A DNA stretch of 64,000 nucleotides from Mycobacterium europaeum (GCF_002102155.1 NZ_LQOU01000025.1:186001-250000); one strand, 5' to 3'; positions 8,292 to 17,208 are shown, counted from the stretch's first letter. Numbers and translations are program-made. The notes: generated by a model from the sequence alone, not told the origin.

Positions 8292-8582
8292 TCACGACCA
8301 CATACCGAGATTCGTCGACATTGCCCCGGTGTAGTTGCCGTGCGCTGTCGTGGCCGCCTTCTCGAGTTGCGCCAGCGCCTCGCGCATCATCGCCTCGCCG
8401 CGCACCCAGTGCTGGTGCGCCTCGGCGTGGGCGGCCGCGGCCTGACCCGTCCACGTGGTGTGCAACCGCGTTACGCGAGAATCGATCTCGGTGATCATGT
8501 CCTCGGCATAGCGTTGGAACGCCGCCATTCGCTGCACCGCGTCAGCCAGCGCCTGGGGGTCCACCCGAAATGCGTCAGCCAC
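8292..8582 (-). CDS. esxE: WXG100 protein EsxE orthologue
   Basis: A 96-residue WXG100 protein, helix-turn-helix in type, with the motif TWTGQ (Trp44) and an EsxE-like C-terminus (NYTGAMSTNLGMWS). In Mtb, EsxE and EsxF form a heterodimer reported to assemble membrane-perforating complexes needed for CpnT export. The GTG start overlaps the esxF stop by 8 bases (8575-8582), and the toxin starts 4 nt after its stop, so the three genes are translationally coupled. Sequence agreement with Mtb EsxE is high throughout. Confidence 0.9.
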   Translation of the reverse strand: MADAFRVDPQALADAVQRMAAFQRYAEDMITEIDSRVTRLHTTWTGQAAAAHAEAHQHWVRGEAMMREALAQLEKAATTAHGNYTGAMSTNLGMWS

Positions 8583-8883
8583 CGCGCACCGCCCGTTCCG
8601 CCTGGGCGGACCCGGCCTCGTTGCTCTGATAGCCCTCGCCCGCCTGACCCACCAGGTGCGCCAACAGCGACAAGCCCTGTTGCACCTCGCGAGCGCCCCG
8701 ATGCCACAGCTCCCACGCCGAGCCGTACGCGGTCCCCGCCGCGCCCTGCCAACCGCCCAGCAGCCGACCCACCTGATCGTCGAGGTGCGCCAGCTCAGCC
8801 GAAAGATGCTCGGCGGCGCCGCCGATGGAAACCGCGTGGCCCTGCATCACCACCGGGTCAACTCGCACAGTCTCGTCGGCCAT
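8575..8883 (-). CDS. esxF: WXG100 protein EsxF orthologue
   Basis: A 102-residue WXG100 protein with GGWQG at residues 43-47 and the EsxF block YGSAWELWHRG. A C-terminal YQSNE fits the YxxxD/E type VII secretion signal, so this is probably the signal-bearing partner of the EsxE/EsxF pair. The ATG at 8883 gives the same N-terminus and length as Mtb EsxF; the frame is open to 8916 but that extension lies upstream of the likely promoter. First gene of the toxin operon, with a -10-like TATGTT 6 nt before the ATG. Confidence 0.9.
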   Translation of the reverse strand: MADETVRVDPVVMQGHAVSIGGAAEHLSAELAHLDDQVGRLLGGWQGAAGTAYGSAWELWHRGAREVQQGLSLLAHLVGQAGEGYQSNEAGSAQAERAVRGG

Positions 8884-8889
8884 AACCGG

Positions 8890-8918
8890 AACATAACGCC
8901 TGGTAGATGCCCCCACAA
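8890..8918 (-). promoter_or_regulatory. Predicted leaderless promoter of the esxF-esxE-cpnT operon
   Basis: On the minus strand TTGTGG (8913-8918), 17 nt, then TATGTT (8890-8895) lie upstream of the esxF ATG, with only 6 nt between the -10 and the start codon. Spacing suits a SigA-type promoter and a leaderless message. Prediction only. Confidence 0.45.
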
Positions 8919-8929
8919 GTCACCGATGC

Positions 8930-8935
8930 CACACT
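8930..8935 (+). promoter_or_regulatory. Predicted -10 (CACACT) for the glutaredoxin-like gene
   Basis: CACACT followed by GGT lies 7 nt before the ATG at 8943, the same arrangement as upstream of hemL. It is divergent from the esxF promoter, within a 59-bp intergenic region. Confidence 0.3.
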
Positions 8936-8942
8936 GGTGCCC

Positions 8943-9212
8943 ATGACCGAAGCGACCGGCCGGCCGCACGTGGAGCTCTTGACCCGCGACGGCTGCACCA
9001 TCTGCGAGCGCGTACATGCCCGGCTGGCCGAATTGGCGGCTGAGCTGGGCTTCGACCTATCGATGACCGATGTCGACGCCGCCGCGTCGGCGGGCAACCC
9101 GGCGCTGCGGGCCGAGTTCGGCGACCGGCTGCCCGTGGTCCTGCTCGACGGCCGCGAGCACAGCTACTGGGATATCGACGAGGCGCGGCTGCGGGCGGAT
9201 CTCGCTCGATGA
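8943..9212 (+). CDS. Glutaredoxin-like thioredoxin-fold protein (Rv0508 orthologue)
   Basis: An 89-residue thioredoxin-fold protein of the glutaredoxin-like (DUF836) type. The redox motif is CTIC in LLTRDGCTICERV, and the cis-Pro region is DRLPVVLLDG. It probably acts in the cytosol as a disulfide reductant with an unknown partner. The ATG at 8943 gives a compact domain with no excess N-terminus; an in-frame ATG at 8907 would add 12 residues and overlap the promoter region. hemA follows after ~100 nt; whether the pairing is functional is unknown. Confidence 0.8.
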   Translation: MTEATGRPHVELLTRDGCTICERVHARLAELAAELGFDLSMTDVDAAASAGNPALRAEFGDRLPVVLLDGREHSYWDIDEARLRADLAR

Positions 9213-9230
9213 GGGCGGCCGGGCGATTAT

Positions 9231-9260
9231 TTGGTAGCCCACCAGATAAACGATTACCTT
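9231..9260 (+). promoter_or_regulatory. Predicted SigA-type promoter of hemA
   Basis: TTGGTA (9231-9236), an 18-nt spacer and TACCTT (9255-9260) lie in the AT-richer 100-bp gap before hemA, leaving a leader of about 45-50 nt. Consensus match is moderate. Confidence 0.4.
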
Positions 9261-9314
9261 GGAAACCAGTTCAATTACTGGAGAAAGCAAGGGAGCTGGC
9301 CAGGTGATGCTGCC

Positions 9315-10694
9315 GTGAGCGTCTTGCTTTTCGGGGTTTCGCACCGCAGTGCGCCGGTCTCCGTCCTGGAACAACTGACCATCGACGAGACCGATCAGGG
9401 CAAGATCGTCGACCGGGTGTTGCAGTCGCCGCTGGTGACCGAGGCGATGGTGCTCTCGACGTGCAACCGGGTCGAGGTGTACGCGGTGGTGGATGCGTTC
9501 CACGGCGGCCTGGCGGCGATCGGGCAGGTGCTGTCGGAGCACTCCGGAATGTCCATGGGGGACCTGACCAAGTACGCGTACGTCCGCTACAGCGAGGCCG
9601 CCGTCGAGCACTTGTTCGCGGTGGCCAGCGGCCTGGACTCGGCGGTGGTCGGTGAGCAGCAGGTGCTCGGCCAGGTGCGCCGCGCGTATGCCACCGCGGA
9701 AACCAATCGCACCGTCGGCCGGGTGTTGCATGAGCTGGCCCAGCGGGCGCTGTCGGTGGGCAAGCGGGTGCATTCGGAGACCGCCATCGACGCGGCGGGC
9801 GCCTCGGTGGTGTCGGTCGCCTTGAACATGGCCGAACGCCGGCTGGACGGCCTGGAGGGCAAGACGGCCGCGCTGGTCGGCGCGGGCGCGATGGGCGCCC
9901 TGGCGGCGGCCCACCTGACCCGGGCCGGCATCGGCCGGGTGCACGTGCTGAATCGGTCGCTGTCGCGCGCGCAGCGGTTGGCCCGCAAGCTCCGCGAATC
10001 GGGCGTGCGGGCCGACGCGATGCCGCTCGACCGCTTGGCCGACGCGGTCGCGGACGCCGACGTCATGGTCAGCTGCACGGGCGCGGTGAGCCCGGTGGTC
10101 ACGCTGGCCGACGTGCACCACGCGCTGGCCGCCGCGCGCCGTGACGAGTCGACCCGCCCCCTGGTGATCTGCGACCTGGGCATGCCGCGCGACGTGGACC
10201 CGGCGGTCGCCGGTCTGCCCGGTGTGTGGGTCGTCGACGTGGACCGCGTCCAGCACGAGCCGTCGGCGCACGCCGCGGCCTCCGACGTGCACGCCGCCCG
10301 CCACATCGTGGCGGCCGAGGTCGCCGCCTACCTGGCGGGGCAGCGGATGGCCGAGGTCACCCCGACGGTCACCGCGTTGCGCCAGCGCGCCGCCGACGTG
10401 GTGGAGGCGGAGCTGCTGCGCCTGGACAACCGGTTGCCCGGCCTGGAGAGTGCCCACCGTGAGGAGGTGGCGCGCACCGTGCGACGGGTCGTGGACAAGC
10501 TGCTGCATGCGCCCACCGTGCGGATCAAACAACTCGCCAGCGCACCCGGCGGGGACAGCTACGCCGAGGCGCTGCGTGAACTCTTCGAACTCGACCAGAC
10601 CGCCATAGACTCCGTAGCCGCCGTCGCTGCCGGCGAATTGCCCGTCATCTCAACGGGATTCGACGCCGGAACGCACGAAGCGTCCGCCGAGTAG
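9315..10694 (+). CDS. hemA: Glutamyl-tRNA reductase HemA
   Basis: A 459-residue NADPH-dependent glutamyl-tRNA reductase that converts glutamyl-tRNA(Glu) to glutamate-1-semialdehyde, the first committed step of the C5 tetrapyrrole route. The order is catalytic domain with nucleophile Cys50 in STCNRVE, the SEAAVEHLF and [10 protein letters not shown] blocks, the NADPH loop GAGAMG near residue 195, and a C-terminal dimerisation helix domain. The GTG at 9315 gives the Mtb N-terminus [11 protein letters not shown]; an upstream in-frame start at 9231 falls on the promoter. First gene of hemA-hemC-hemD-hemB; its product is used by HemL, encoded 14 kb away at 24664. Confidence 0.97.
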   Translation: MSVLLFGVSHRSAPVSVLEQLTIDETDQGKIVDRVLQSPLVTEAMVLSTCNRVEVYAVVDAFHGGLAAIGQVLSEHSGMSMGDLTKYAYVRYSEAAVEHLFAVASGLDSAVVGEQQVLGQVRRAYATAETNRTVGRVLHELAQRALSVGKRVHSETAIDAAGASVVSVALNMAERRLDGLEGKTAALVGAGAMGALAAAHLTRAGIGRVHVLNRSLSRAQRLARKLRESGVRADAMPLDRLADAVADADVMVSCTGAVSPVVTLADVHHALAAARRDESTRPLVICDLGMPRDVDPAVAGLPGVWVVDVDRVQHEPSAHAAASDVHAARHIVAAEVAAYLAGQRMAEVTPTVTALRQRAADVVEAELLRLDNRLPGLESAHREEVARTVRRVVDKLLHAPTVRIKQLASAPGGDSYAEALRELFELDQTAIDSVAAVAAGELPVISTGFDAGTHEASAE

Positions 10695-10708
10695 CCCGAT
10701 TGGCGAAC

Positions 10709-11653
10709 GTGATCCGGATAGGCACCCGGGGCAGTCTGCTGGCCACCACCCAGGCCGGCGTCGTCAGGGACGCCTTGATCGCCAACGGTCATCCCGCGGA
10801 ATTGGTGATCATCACCACCGCGGGCGACCGCTCGTCGGCGCCCATCGAGACCCTGGGTGTCGGCGTCTTCACCACCGCACTGCGCGAGGCGATGAGCGAC
10901 GGCCGGGTGGACGCCGCCGTGCACTCGCACAAGGATCTGCCCACGGCGGACGACCCCCGGTTCACCATCGCGGCGATACCCGCCCGCAACGATCCCCGCG
11001 ACGTGGTGGTGGCCCGTGACGGGCTGGTGCTCGGAGAGTTGCCGCCGGGTTCGCTGGTGGGGACGTCGTCCCCGCGGCGGGCCGCGCAGCTTAGAGCATT
11101 GGGTCTCGGTTTGGAAATCCGCCCCCTACGAGGCAACCTAGATACCAGGTTGAACAGGGTAAGCAGTGGTGATCTTGACGCGATCGTGGTGGCCAGGGCC
11201 GGACTGGCCCGGCTCGGTCGCCTCGACGATGTCACCGAGACGCTAGAGCCGGTGCAGATGTTGCCAGCACCGGCTCAGGGCGCGCTCGCCGTCGAATGCC
11301 GCGCCGGTGATGAATTGGCGGCAGTGCTGGCGGAGCTGGACGACGCCGACACGCGCGCGTCGGTCACCGCGGAGCGAGCCCTGCTGGCCGAACTGGAGGC
11401 GGGTTGCTCCGCACCGGTGGGCGCGATCGCCGAGGTGGTCGAGTCCATCGATGAGGAGGGCCGCGTCTTCAACGAGCTGTCGCTGCGCGGTTGTGTGGCG
11501 GCGCTGGACGGGTCCGACGTGATCCGCGCGTCCGGCATCGGCGCCGCCGATCGGGCGAGGGAGCTGGGGGTTTCGGTCGCCGCAGAGTTGTTCGAACTCG
11601 GCGCCCGAGAACTCATGGCGGAGGCGCGGCAGGACCCGGCACGAGGAAATTAA
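10709..11653 (+). CDS. hemC: Porphobilinogen deaminase (hydroxymethylbilane synthase) HemC
   Basis: A 314-residue enzyme that polymerises four porphobilinogens to hydroxymethylbilane. The N-terminal [14 protein letters not shown] block, the HSHKDLPT segment, [10 protein letters not shown] and the cofactor-carrying Cys233 in [10 protein letters not shown] (dipyrromethane attachment) are all present. The GTG at 10709 agrees with the Mtb start; an in-frame TTG at 10700 would add three residues. It lies 14 nt after hemA and 23 nt before hemD, so is very likely in one operon. Confidence 0.96.
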   Translation: MIRIGTRGSLLATTQAGVVRDALIANGHPAELVIITTAGDRSSAPIETLGVGVFTTALREAMSDGRVDAAVHSHKDLPTADDPRFTIAAIPARNDPRDVVVARDGLVLGELPPGSLVGTSSPRRAAQLRALGLGLEIRPLRGNLDTRLNRVSSGDLDAIVVARAGLARLGRLDDVTETLEPVQMLPAPAQGALAVECRAGDELAAVLAELDDADTRASVTAERALLAELEAGCSAPVGAIAEVVESIDEEGRVFNELSLRGCVAALDGSDVIRASGIGAADRARELGVSVAAELFELGARELMAEARQDPARGN

Positions 11654-11676
11654 TTGCGAGTGACGTGGGAGCGACA

Positions 11677-13338
11677 ATGACGACGCGAGGGCGTAAGCCG
11701 AGACCCGGCCGCATCACATACGTGGGCTCCGGCCCCGGCGATCCCGGGCTGCTGACCACCCGGGCCGCGACCGTACTGGCGAACGCCGCCCTGGTGTTCA
11801 CCGACCCCGACGTGCCGGAGGCGGTGCTGGCGCTGATCGGCAAGGATCTGCCACCGGTTTCGGGCCCGGCGGCCCCCGCCGACGCCGCTGCCGGCAACGG
11901 CGACGCCACCCCGGGTGGCGCCGAGCAACCCGCGGTGATATCGGCCGGCCCCGATGTCCGTCCCGCGCTGGGCGAGCCGGCCGAGGTGGCCAAGACGCTG
12001 ACCGCCGAGGCCCGTGCCGGCGCCGACGTGGTCCGGCTGGTGGCGGGTGACCCGCTGACGGTCGACGCGGTCATCACCGAGGTGAACGCCGTTGCGCGAA
12101 GCCACCTGCACCTCGAGATCGTGCCCGGCCTGGCGCCCACGGGCGCCGTGCCCACGTATGCGGGGCTGCCGCTGGGCTCGTCGCACACGGTCGCCGACGT
12201 GCGCGACCCCCATGTGGATTGGGACGCTTTGGCCGCCGCGCCCGGTCCGCTGATCCTGCAGGCCACCACGTCGCACCTGGCCGACGCCGCGCGGGCCCTG
12301 ATCGAGCACCAGCTGGCCGAGACCACCCCGTGCGTGGTGACCGCGCACGGCACCACGTGCCAGCAGCGTTCGATCGAAACCACCCTGGGCGGGTTGACCG
12401 ACTCGGCCGTGCTGGGCGGTACCGACCCGGCCGGCCCGCTGACCGGACCGCTGGTGGTGACCATCGGCAAGACGGTGGCCAGCCGGGCGAAGCTGAACTG
12501 GTGGGAGAGCCGCGCACTCTACGGCTGGACCGTGTTGGTGCCCCGGACCAAGGACCAGGCCGGCGAGATGAGCGAGCGGCTGACGGCCTACGGCGCGCTG
12601 CCGATCGAGGTGCCGACCATCGCGGTCGAGCCGCCGCGCAGCCCCGCGCAGATGGAGCGGGCCGTCAAGGGCCTGGTCGACGGCCGCTTCCAGTGGGTGG
12701 TGTTCACCTCCACCAACGCGGTGCGCGCGGTGTGGGAGAAGTTCGGCGAGTTCGGTCTGGACGCCCGCGCGTTCTCGGGCGTGAAGATCGCCTGTGTCGG
12801 CGAGTCCACGGCCGACCGGGTCCGGGCGTTCGGGATCAGTCCCGAGCTGGTGCCGGCCGGCGAGCAGTCGTCGCTGGGTCTGCTGGACGACTTCCCGCCG
12901 TATGACAGCATTTTCGACCCGGTGAACCGGGTGCTGCTGCCGCGTGCCGACATCGCCACCGAGACGCTGGCCGAGGGGCTGCGCGAACGCGGCTGGGAGA
13001 TCGAGGATGTCACCGCCTACCGGACGGTGCGGGCCGCCCCGCCGCCGGCGGAGACCCGGGAGATGATCAAGACGGGTGGGTTCGACGCCGTGTGCTTCAC
13101 CTCCAGCTCCACGGTGCGCAACCTGGTCGGCATCGCCGGCAAGCCGCACGCGCGGACCATCATCGCCTGCATCGGTCCCAAGACCGCCGAGACCGCCGCC
13201 GAGTTCGGTCTGCGGGTGGACGTGCAGCCCGAAACGGCCGCCGTCGGTCCGCTGGTCGACGCGCTGGCCGAACACGCCGCGCGGTTGCGCGCCGAGGGCG
13301 CGCTGCCGCCGCCGCGTAAGAAGAGCCGCAGGCGCTAG
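11677..13338 (+). CDS. hemD: Fused SAM-methyltransferase-like/uroporphyrinogen-III synthase HemD (Rv0511)
   Basis: A 553-residue two-domain protein. Residues ~10-260 resemble tetrapyrrole (CobA/CysG-type) methyltransferases: VGSGPGDPGLLT at the start and VRLVAGDP further on. Residues ~275-540 form the uroporphyrinogen-III synthase that closes hydroxymethylbilane into uroporphyrinogen III (WTVLVPRTKDQAGE; VFTSTNAVRAVWE; CFTSSSTVRNL). The tail is basic (KKSRRR). The methyltransferase half carries an Ala/Pro/Gly insertion after LPPVSG and may be partly degenerate, so siroheme synthesis should not be assumed. The ATG at 11677 matches the Mtb N-terminus. Confidence 0.93.
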   Translation: MTTRGRKPRPGRITYVGSGPGDPGLLTTRAATVLANAALVFTDPDVPEAVLALIGKDLPPVSGPAAPADAAAGNGDATPGGAEQPAVISAGPDVRPALGEPAEVAKTLTAEARAGADVVRLVAGDPLTVDAVITEVNAVARSHLHLEIVPGLAPTGAVPTYAGLPLGSSHTVADVRDPHVDWDALAAAPGPLILQATTSHLADAARALIEHQLAETTPCVVTAHGTTCQQRSIETTLGGLTDSAVLGGTDPAGPLTGPLVVTIGKTVASRAKLNWWESRALYGWTVLVPRTKDQAGEMSERLTAYGALPIEVPTIAVEPPRSPAQMERAVKGLVDGRFQWVVFTSTNAVRAVWEKFGEFGLDARAFSGVKIACVGESTADRVRAFGISPELVPAGEQSSLGLLDDFPPYDSIFDPVNRVLLPRADIATETLAEGLRERGWEIEDVTAYRTVRAAPPPAETREMIKTGGFDAVCFTSSSTVRNLVGIAGKPHARTIIACIGPKTAETAAEFGLRVDVQPETAAVGPLVDALAEHAARLRAEGALPPPRKKSRRR

Positions 13339-13432
13339 TGGCTGTGGCCGCCGAACCGGCGAGGGCGCGTGTTTGTACGCCGGCACGCCGTCGGGGCCGG
13401 CAATCTGTGCACGCTCGCGGCGGCGCGTCGCG

Positions 13433-14422
13433 ATGAGCGTCGGCGGCTACCCGCGGCAGCGCCCGCGCCGGCTTCGCTCCACCCCCGCGTTGCGCCGTTT
13501 GGTGGCGCAAACATCCTTGGAGCCAAGGCATTTGGTGCTGCCGATGTTCGTCGCCGACGGTATCGACGAACCGCGCCCGATCGCGTCGATGCCTGGCGTC
13601 GTGCAGCACACCCGCGATTCGCTGCGCAGCGCGGCGGCCGATGCCGTCGCCGCCGGGGTGGGCGGGCTGATGCTGTTCGGTGTGCCGCGTGAGGAGGACA
13701 AGGATCCGACGGGGGCGGCCGGCACCGACCCCGACGGCATCCTCAACCTCGCCCTGCGGGACCTGGCCAAGGACCTCGGCGGCGCGACGGTGTTGATGGC
13801 CGACACCTGCCTCGACGAGTTCACCGACCACGGCCACTGTGGCGTCCTGGACGCCAGGGGCCGGGTGGATAACGACGCGACGCTGGCCCGGTACGTCAAA
13901 CTGGCTGTGGCGCAGGCTGAATCGGGCGCGCACGTGGTCGGGCCGAGCGGAATGATGGACGGGCAGGTGGCCGCGATCCGCGATGGCCTGGACGCCGCGG
14001 GCTACACCGACGTGGTGATCCTGGCGTACGCCGCGAAGTTCGCCTCGGCGTTCTACGGCCCCTTCCGCGAGGCCGTCAGCTGCAGCCTGTCCGGCGATCG
14101 GCGCACGTATCAGCAGGAGGCGGGCAACTTCCGCGAGGCGCTCCGCGAGATCCGGCTCGACCTCGACGAGGGCGCGGACATGGTCATGGTCAAACCCGCG
14201 ATGAGTTACCTCGACGTGGTGGCCGCCGCGGCGGAGGTCTCACCGGTGCCGGTGGCCGCCTACCAGGTGTCGGGGGAGTACGCCATGATTTGCGCCGCGG
14301 CCGCGAACAATTGGATCGACGAGCGTCAGGCGGCGCTGGAGTCGTTGACCAGCATCCGCCGCGCCGGAGCCGATATCGTGCTGACCTATTGGGCCGCGGA
14401 CGCGGCCGGTTGGCTTTCGTGA
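13433..14422 (+). CDS. hemB: Delta-aminolevulinic acid dehydratase HemB
   Basis: A 329-residue porphobilinogen synthase that condenses two 5-aminolevulinates. Family blocks are LVLPMFVADG, the metal-binding region DTCLDEFTDHGHCG, the Schiff-base Lys segments YAAKFASAFYGPFR and MVKPAMSYLD, and YQVSGEYAMI. The ATG at 13433 gives exactly the Mtb length; an open frame extends upstream into hemD but is not credible. The gap after hemD is 94 nt with nothing recognisable. Last enzyme of the hem cluster. Confidence 0.97.
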   Translation: MSVGGYPRQRPRRLRSTPALRRLVAQTSLEPRHLVLPMFVADGIDEPRPIASMPGVVQHTRDSLRSAAADAVAAGVGGLMLFGVPREEDKDPTGAAGTDPDGILNLALRDLAKDLGGATVLMADTCLDEFTDHGHCGVLDARGRVDNDATLARYVKLAVAQAESGAHVVGPSGMMDGQVAAIRDGLDAAGYTDVVILAYAAKFASAFYGPFREAVSCSLSGDRRTYQQEAGNFREALREIRLDLDEGADMVMVKPAMSYLDVVAAAAEVSPVPVAAYQVSGEYAMICAAAANNWIDERQAALESLTSIRRAGADIVLTYWAADAAGWLS

Positions 14423-14435
14423 GATGGGGCTTGCT

Positions 14436-14984
14436 GTGAATTCCGAGTCGACAGCCACCGAACCGAAGCCGCTGTTCTACGAGTCGGGTGCCAGCTGGTG
14501 GTGGGTGGGCTGGGGCCCGGTGGCCGCGGGCGCGATGATCCTCATCGAAGTCTGGAGTGGCGCCCCCGTGTCCTTCCTCATCCCGGTGATCTTCCTGGTC
14601 CTGGTGTCGGGGTTCGTCGGGTTGCAGGTCAAGGCGGCACGGATCCACGTCTCGGTCGAGCTCACCGACGACGCCCTGCGTCAGGGCACGGAGACGATCC
14701 TGGTGCGCGAAATCCTGCGGGTGTTTCCCGAACCCGAGAACCACGAAGCGTCCGGCAAGGAGCTGGCCCGATGGCAGTCGGCGCGGGCGCTCGGCGAACT
14801 GGTCGGGGTGCCCCGCGGGCGGATCGGCATCGGCCTCAAACTCACCGGCGACCGCTACGCGCAGGCCTGGGCGCGCCGGCACCGCGCCCTGCGCGCGGCG
14901 CTGACCCCGCTGGTCCAGGAGCGGGTCGAACCCGCCGATGTCACCGACTCCGATCGTGACGACGACGCCGGAGCCGCGCCGTGA
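14436..14984 (+). CDS. Two-TM membrane protein (Rv0513 orthologue)
   Basis: A 182-residue protein with two adjacent transmembrane helices at about residues 20-65 (WWWVGWGPVAAGAMILI and a Phe/Leu/Val-rich second segment), then a ~110-residue cytosolic domain. It resembles DUF3093-type actinobacterial membrane proteins, but I am not sure of the family. The GTG at 14436 has a GGGG 6 nt upstream and matches the Mtb length of 182; an ATG at 14424 is possible. It overlaps the next gene by 4 bases (GTGA). Function unknown. Confidence 0.7.
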   Translation: MNSESTATEPKPLFYESGASWWWVGWGPVAAGAMILIEVWSGAPVSFLIPVIFLVLVSGFVGLQVKAARIHVSVELTDDALRQGTETILVREILRVFPEPENHEASGKELARWQSARALGELVGVPRGRIGIGLKLTGDRYAQAWARRHRALRAALTPLVQERVEPADVTDSDRDDDAGAAP

Positions 14985-15244
14985 GCGCCCGGTACGGGAG
15001 TTCCAGGGCGCTGGTGGAACTCGGCCTGGCCTGCGCGGCGCTGATCGGCGCGGGGGTGAGCTGGTCGCGTTCCCAGCACACGGTGGCGGTGGCGCCCATC
15101 GCCGACGGACAGCCGTTCACCACGTCGGTCGTGTTCGACCCTCAGCTGCTGTTGCTGACCCTGCTGCTGCTGACGAGCGCGGGGGTGCTGGCGGTGATCG
15201 GCACCGCCAGGCGGCGCCGTGAGCGCCGCGCTAAGAGGTCCTGA
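14981..15244 (+). CDS. Small two-TM membrane protein (Rv0514 orthologue)
   Basis: An 87-residue protein with two predicted transmembrane helices (about residues 9-28 and 53-75) separated by a ~25-residue loop, and a strongly basic tail (RRRRERRAKRS) that should stay in the cytosol. It is translationally coupled to the preceding gene through GTGA. Its last 14 bases overlap the end of the convergent STAS gene. Function unknown. Confidence 0.65.
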   Translation: MSARYGSSRALVELGLACAALIGAGVSWSRSQHTVAVAPIADGQPFTTSVVFDPQLLLLTLLLLTSAGVLAVIGTARRRRERRAKRS

Positions 15245-15647
15245 CCAGCGACAGCGCCAGCCGGCGCCGCCTCGCTATGGCGTCGGCCAGGTCGTGCAGC
15301 GCCTCGTGCACCGAGCAGCTGGCGCCGTCACCCAATGACTCGGCCACCGCCGGGCTCGCGACCAACGTCCACTGCACCCCTTCGGCGCGGCACCCCTCGT
15401 CGAAGGATTGCAGGAGCGCAATGCCCGCCTCAGCAAATTGGTTCACGCCGGCCATGTCGAGCACCACACGGTCGGCGCCGACGATGAAATGCCGAATGTG
15501 GTCGCCGACTTGGTCCGCATTGAGGGCGTCGATTTCACCCCGAACGGTCACCACCGTCGCCAACTGACGGCGGTGCGCCCGGACCCAGGCTCCGCCGCAG
15601 CGAAAGACGCCGTCTTGCTCCTGCGTCAGCACATCGGCGATCGTCAT
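15231..15647 (-). CDS. oprA: STAS-domain anti-anti-sigma-like regulator, OprA type (Rv0516c)
   Basis: A 138-residue STAS protein. The central fold runs from LATVVTVRGEIDALN to VVLDMAGVNQFAEAGIALL, with a C-terminal helix ending ALHDLADAI as in Mtb Rv0516c. Rv0516c (OprA) is an osmosensory regulator phosphorylated near its N-terminus by the kinase PknD and linked to SigF control. The ATG at 15647 is chosen because GAGGGG lies about 5 nt upstream; it also puts Thr at position 2, where I recall the Mtb phosphosite. A GTG at 15653 is in frame. In place of the usual phosphorylatable Ser, the STAS loop reads NQFAEAG, so control by an anti-sigma kinase at that position is unlikely. Confidence 0.8.
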   Translation of the reverse strand: MTIADVLTQEQDGVFRCGGAWVRAHRRQLATVVTVRGEIDALNADQVGDHIRHFIVGADRVVLDMAGVNQFAEAGIALLQSFDEGCRAEGVQWTLVASPAVAESLGDGASCSVHEALHDLADAIARRRRLALSLVRTS

Positions 15648-15972
15648 GGGCACCCCTCATTCTCCGTGCCGCTCGCTGTGCCTTCTGACGCTAAACCCCA
15701 AGCTTAAGGAGGCTGGAAGCCGCAACTAACGGTTTGGTAAGAAGCCATTCTCGCCCCGGTTTTCGCGGAGTTCGAGCAAAGGCCGGCGCGTGCGGATTCC
15801 CGCCGAAAGATCGCATGCCACACCACAACCGTCCGCGCGCCGGGGCGATTGCGCTGCTAGGCTGCCAGGGCTGCCGGTTGTGAGGCGGGGGGCTTGCAGG
15901 AATCGCGTGGTCGCCCGGTCAGCCGAGCTTCAAGGCGAACGGAACAGCAGAGTCCAGGCGGGAAAGAGCATC
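15648..15972. other. Intergenic region between oprA and the AT3 acyltransferase
   Basis: About 325 bp between divergent genes. It should hold both promoters, but no convincing -35/-10 pair or palindrome was found. An in-frame extension of the acyltransferase to 15790 exists, but it encodes Arg-rich low-complexity sequence and is probably not translated. Confidence 0.5.
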
Positions 15973-17208
15973 GTGCGCGGCGCAGAGATCAGGGGAGAGA
16001 TCAAGGCCCTGACGGGACTGCGCATCGTCGCCGCGCTGTGGGTCGTGCTGTTCCACTTTCGGCCCATGCTTGGCGACGTGGGGTCCGATTTCCGCGACGC
16101 CCTCGCGCCGGTGCTCAACTGCGGAGCCCAGGGCGTCGACCTGTTCTTCATCCTCAGCGGATTCGTGCTGACGTGGAACTACCTCGACCGGATGGGCCGG
16201 TCATGGTCCATGCGTGCGACCCTGCACTTCCTGTGGCTGCGGCTGGCCAGGGTGTGGCCGGTGTACCTGGTCACCCTGCACCTGGCCGCCCTGTGGGTGA
16301 TCTTCACCCTGCACGTCGGTCACGTGCCGTCGCCCGACGCCGGTCAGCTCACCGCGATCAGCTACGTGCGCCAGGTCCTGCTGGTGCAGTTGTGGTTCGT
16401 GCCGTTCTTCGACGACTCGAGTTGGGACGGGCCGGCCTGGTCGATCAGCGCCGAATGGCTGGCCTACCTCCTCTTCGGCCTCTTGGTGCTGGTGATTCTG
16501 CGGATGAAGCAGGCGACGCGGGCGCGGAGCCTGATGGTGCTGGCGTTCGCCGCGGCGTTGCCTCCGGTGATCATGTTGCTGGCCAGTGGTCACTTCTACA
16601 CACCGTGGAGCTGGCTGCCGCGCATCGTCACGCAGTTCACCGCGGGCGCGCTGGCCTGCGCCGCGGTGCGCAGGCTGCGGCTGACCGATCGCGGCCGCCG
16701 CGTCGCCGGGTACCTGTCGCTGCTTCTGCTGGGCGCCATGGTGGGCGTCCTGTATTGGTTTGACGCGCACCCCATCTCCGGTGTCGTGGGGAACGACAGC
16801 GGCGGGGTGGTCGACATCCTGTTCATTCCGTTGGTGATCACGCTGGCGATCGGCGTCGGCAGCCTGCCCAGGGCGCTCTCAACCAGGTTGATGGTGTACG
16901 GCGGACAAATCTCGTTCTGCCTGTACATGGTTCACGAACTGGTGCACACCGCGTGGGGTTGGTCCGTGGAGCAGTTCGAGCTCCGACCGCAGGACAATCC
17001 CTGGAAATGGAACGTCATTGGCCTGCTGGCGATCGCCGTGCTGATTTCCGTCGCGATGTATCACTTCGTCGAAGAGCCCGCCCGCCGCTGGATGCGCAGG
17101 ATGGTCGACGTCAAAGCCGTCACGGCCACAAGCGAACCCGACTCGCCGAGCGGCAAGGTTCACCCGATCGACCGCTCGCTGGGAGCGGTGTCGGCTCGCG
17201 CGGTGTGA
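15973..17208 (+). CDS. Acyltransferase-3 family membrane protein (Rv0517)
   Basis: A 411-residue integral membrane acyltransferase of the AT3 (PF01757) family, with about ten transmembrane helices. It is expected to move acyl groups across or onto extracytoplasmic sugars or lipids. The entry motif ALTGLRIVAALWVVLFHFRP contains the conserved His of helix 1; FFILSGFVLTW follows. There is no SGNH domain on this protein; one is encoded separately by the next gene, ~90 nt downstream. The GTG at 15973 has GGAAAG about 8 nt upstream and begins just before the conserved motif; the frame stays open to 15790. Substrate unknown. Confidence 0.85.
   Translation: MRGAEIRGEIKALTGLRIVAALWVVLFHFRPMLGDVGSDFRDALAPVLNCGAQGVDLFFILSGFVLTWNYLDRMGRSWSMRATLHFLWLRLARVWPVYLVTLHLAALWVIFTLHVGHVPSPDAGQLTAISYVRQVLLVQLWFVPFFDDSSWDGPAWSISAEWLAYLLFGLLVLVILRMKQATRARSLMVLAFAAALPPVIMLLASGHFYTPWSWLPRIVTQFTAGALACAAVRRLRLTDRGRRVAGYLSLLLLGAMVGVLYWFDAHPISGVVGNDSGGVVDILFIPLVITLAIGVGSLPRALSTRLMVYGGQISFCLYMVHELVHTAWGWSVEQFELRPQDNPWKWNVIGLLAIAVLISVAMYHFVEEPARRWMRRMVDVKAVTATSEPDSPSGKVHPIDRSLGAVSARAV

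Noticed and set aside
8077..8885. Plus-strand open frames opposite esxE/esxF
   Set aside because: Pro/Arg-rich composition typical of antisense reading of GC-rich genes; the Esx proteins on the minus strand are unmistakable.
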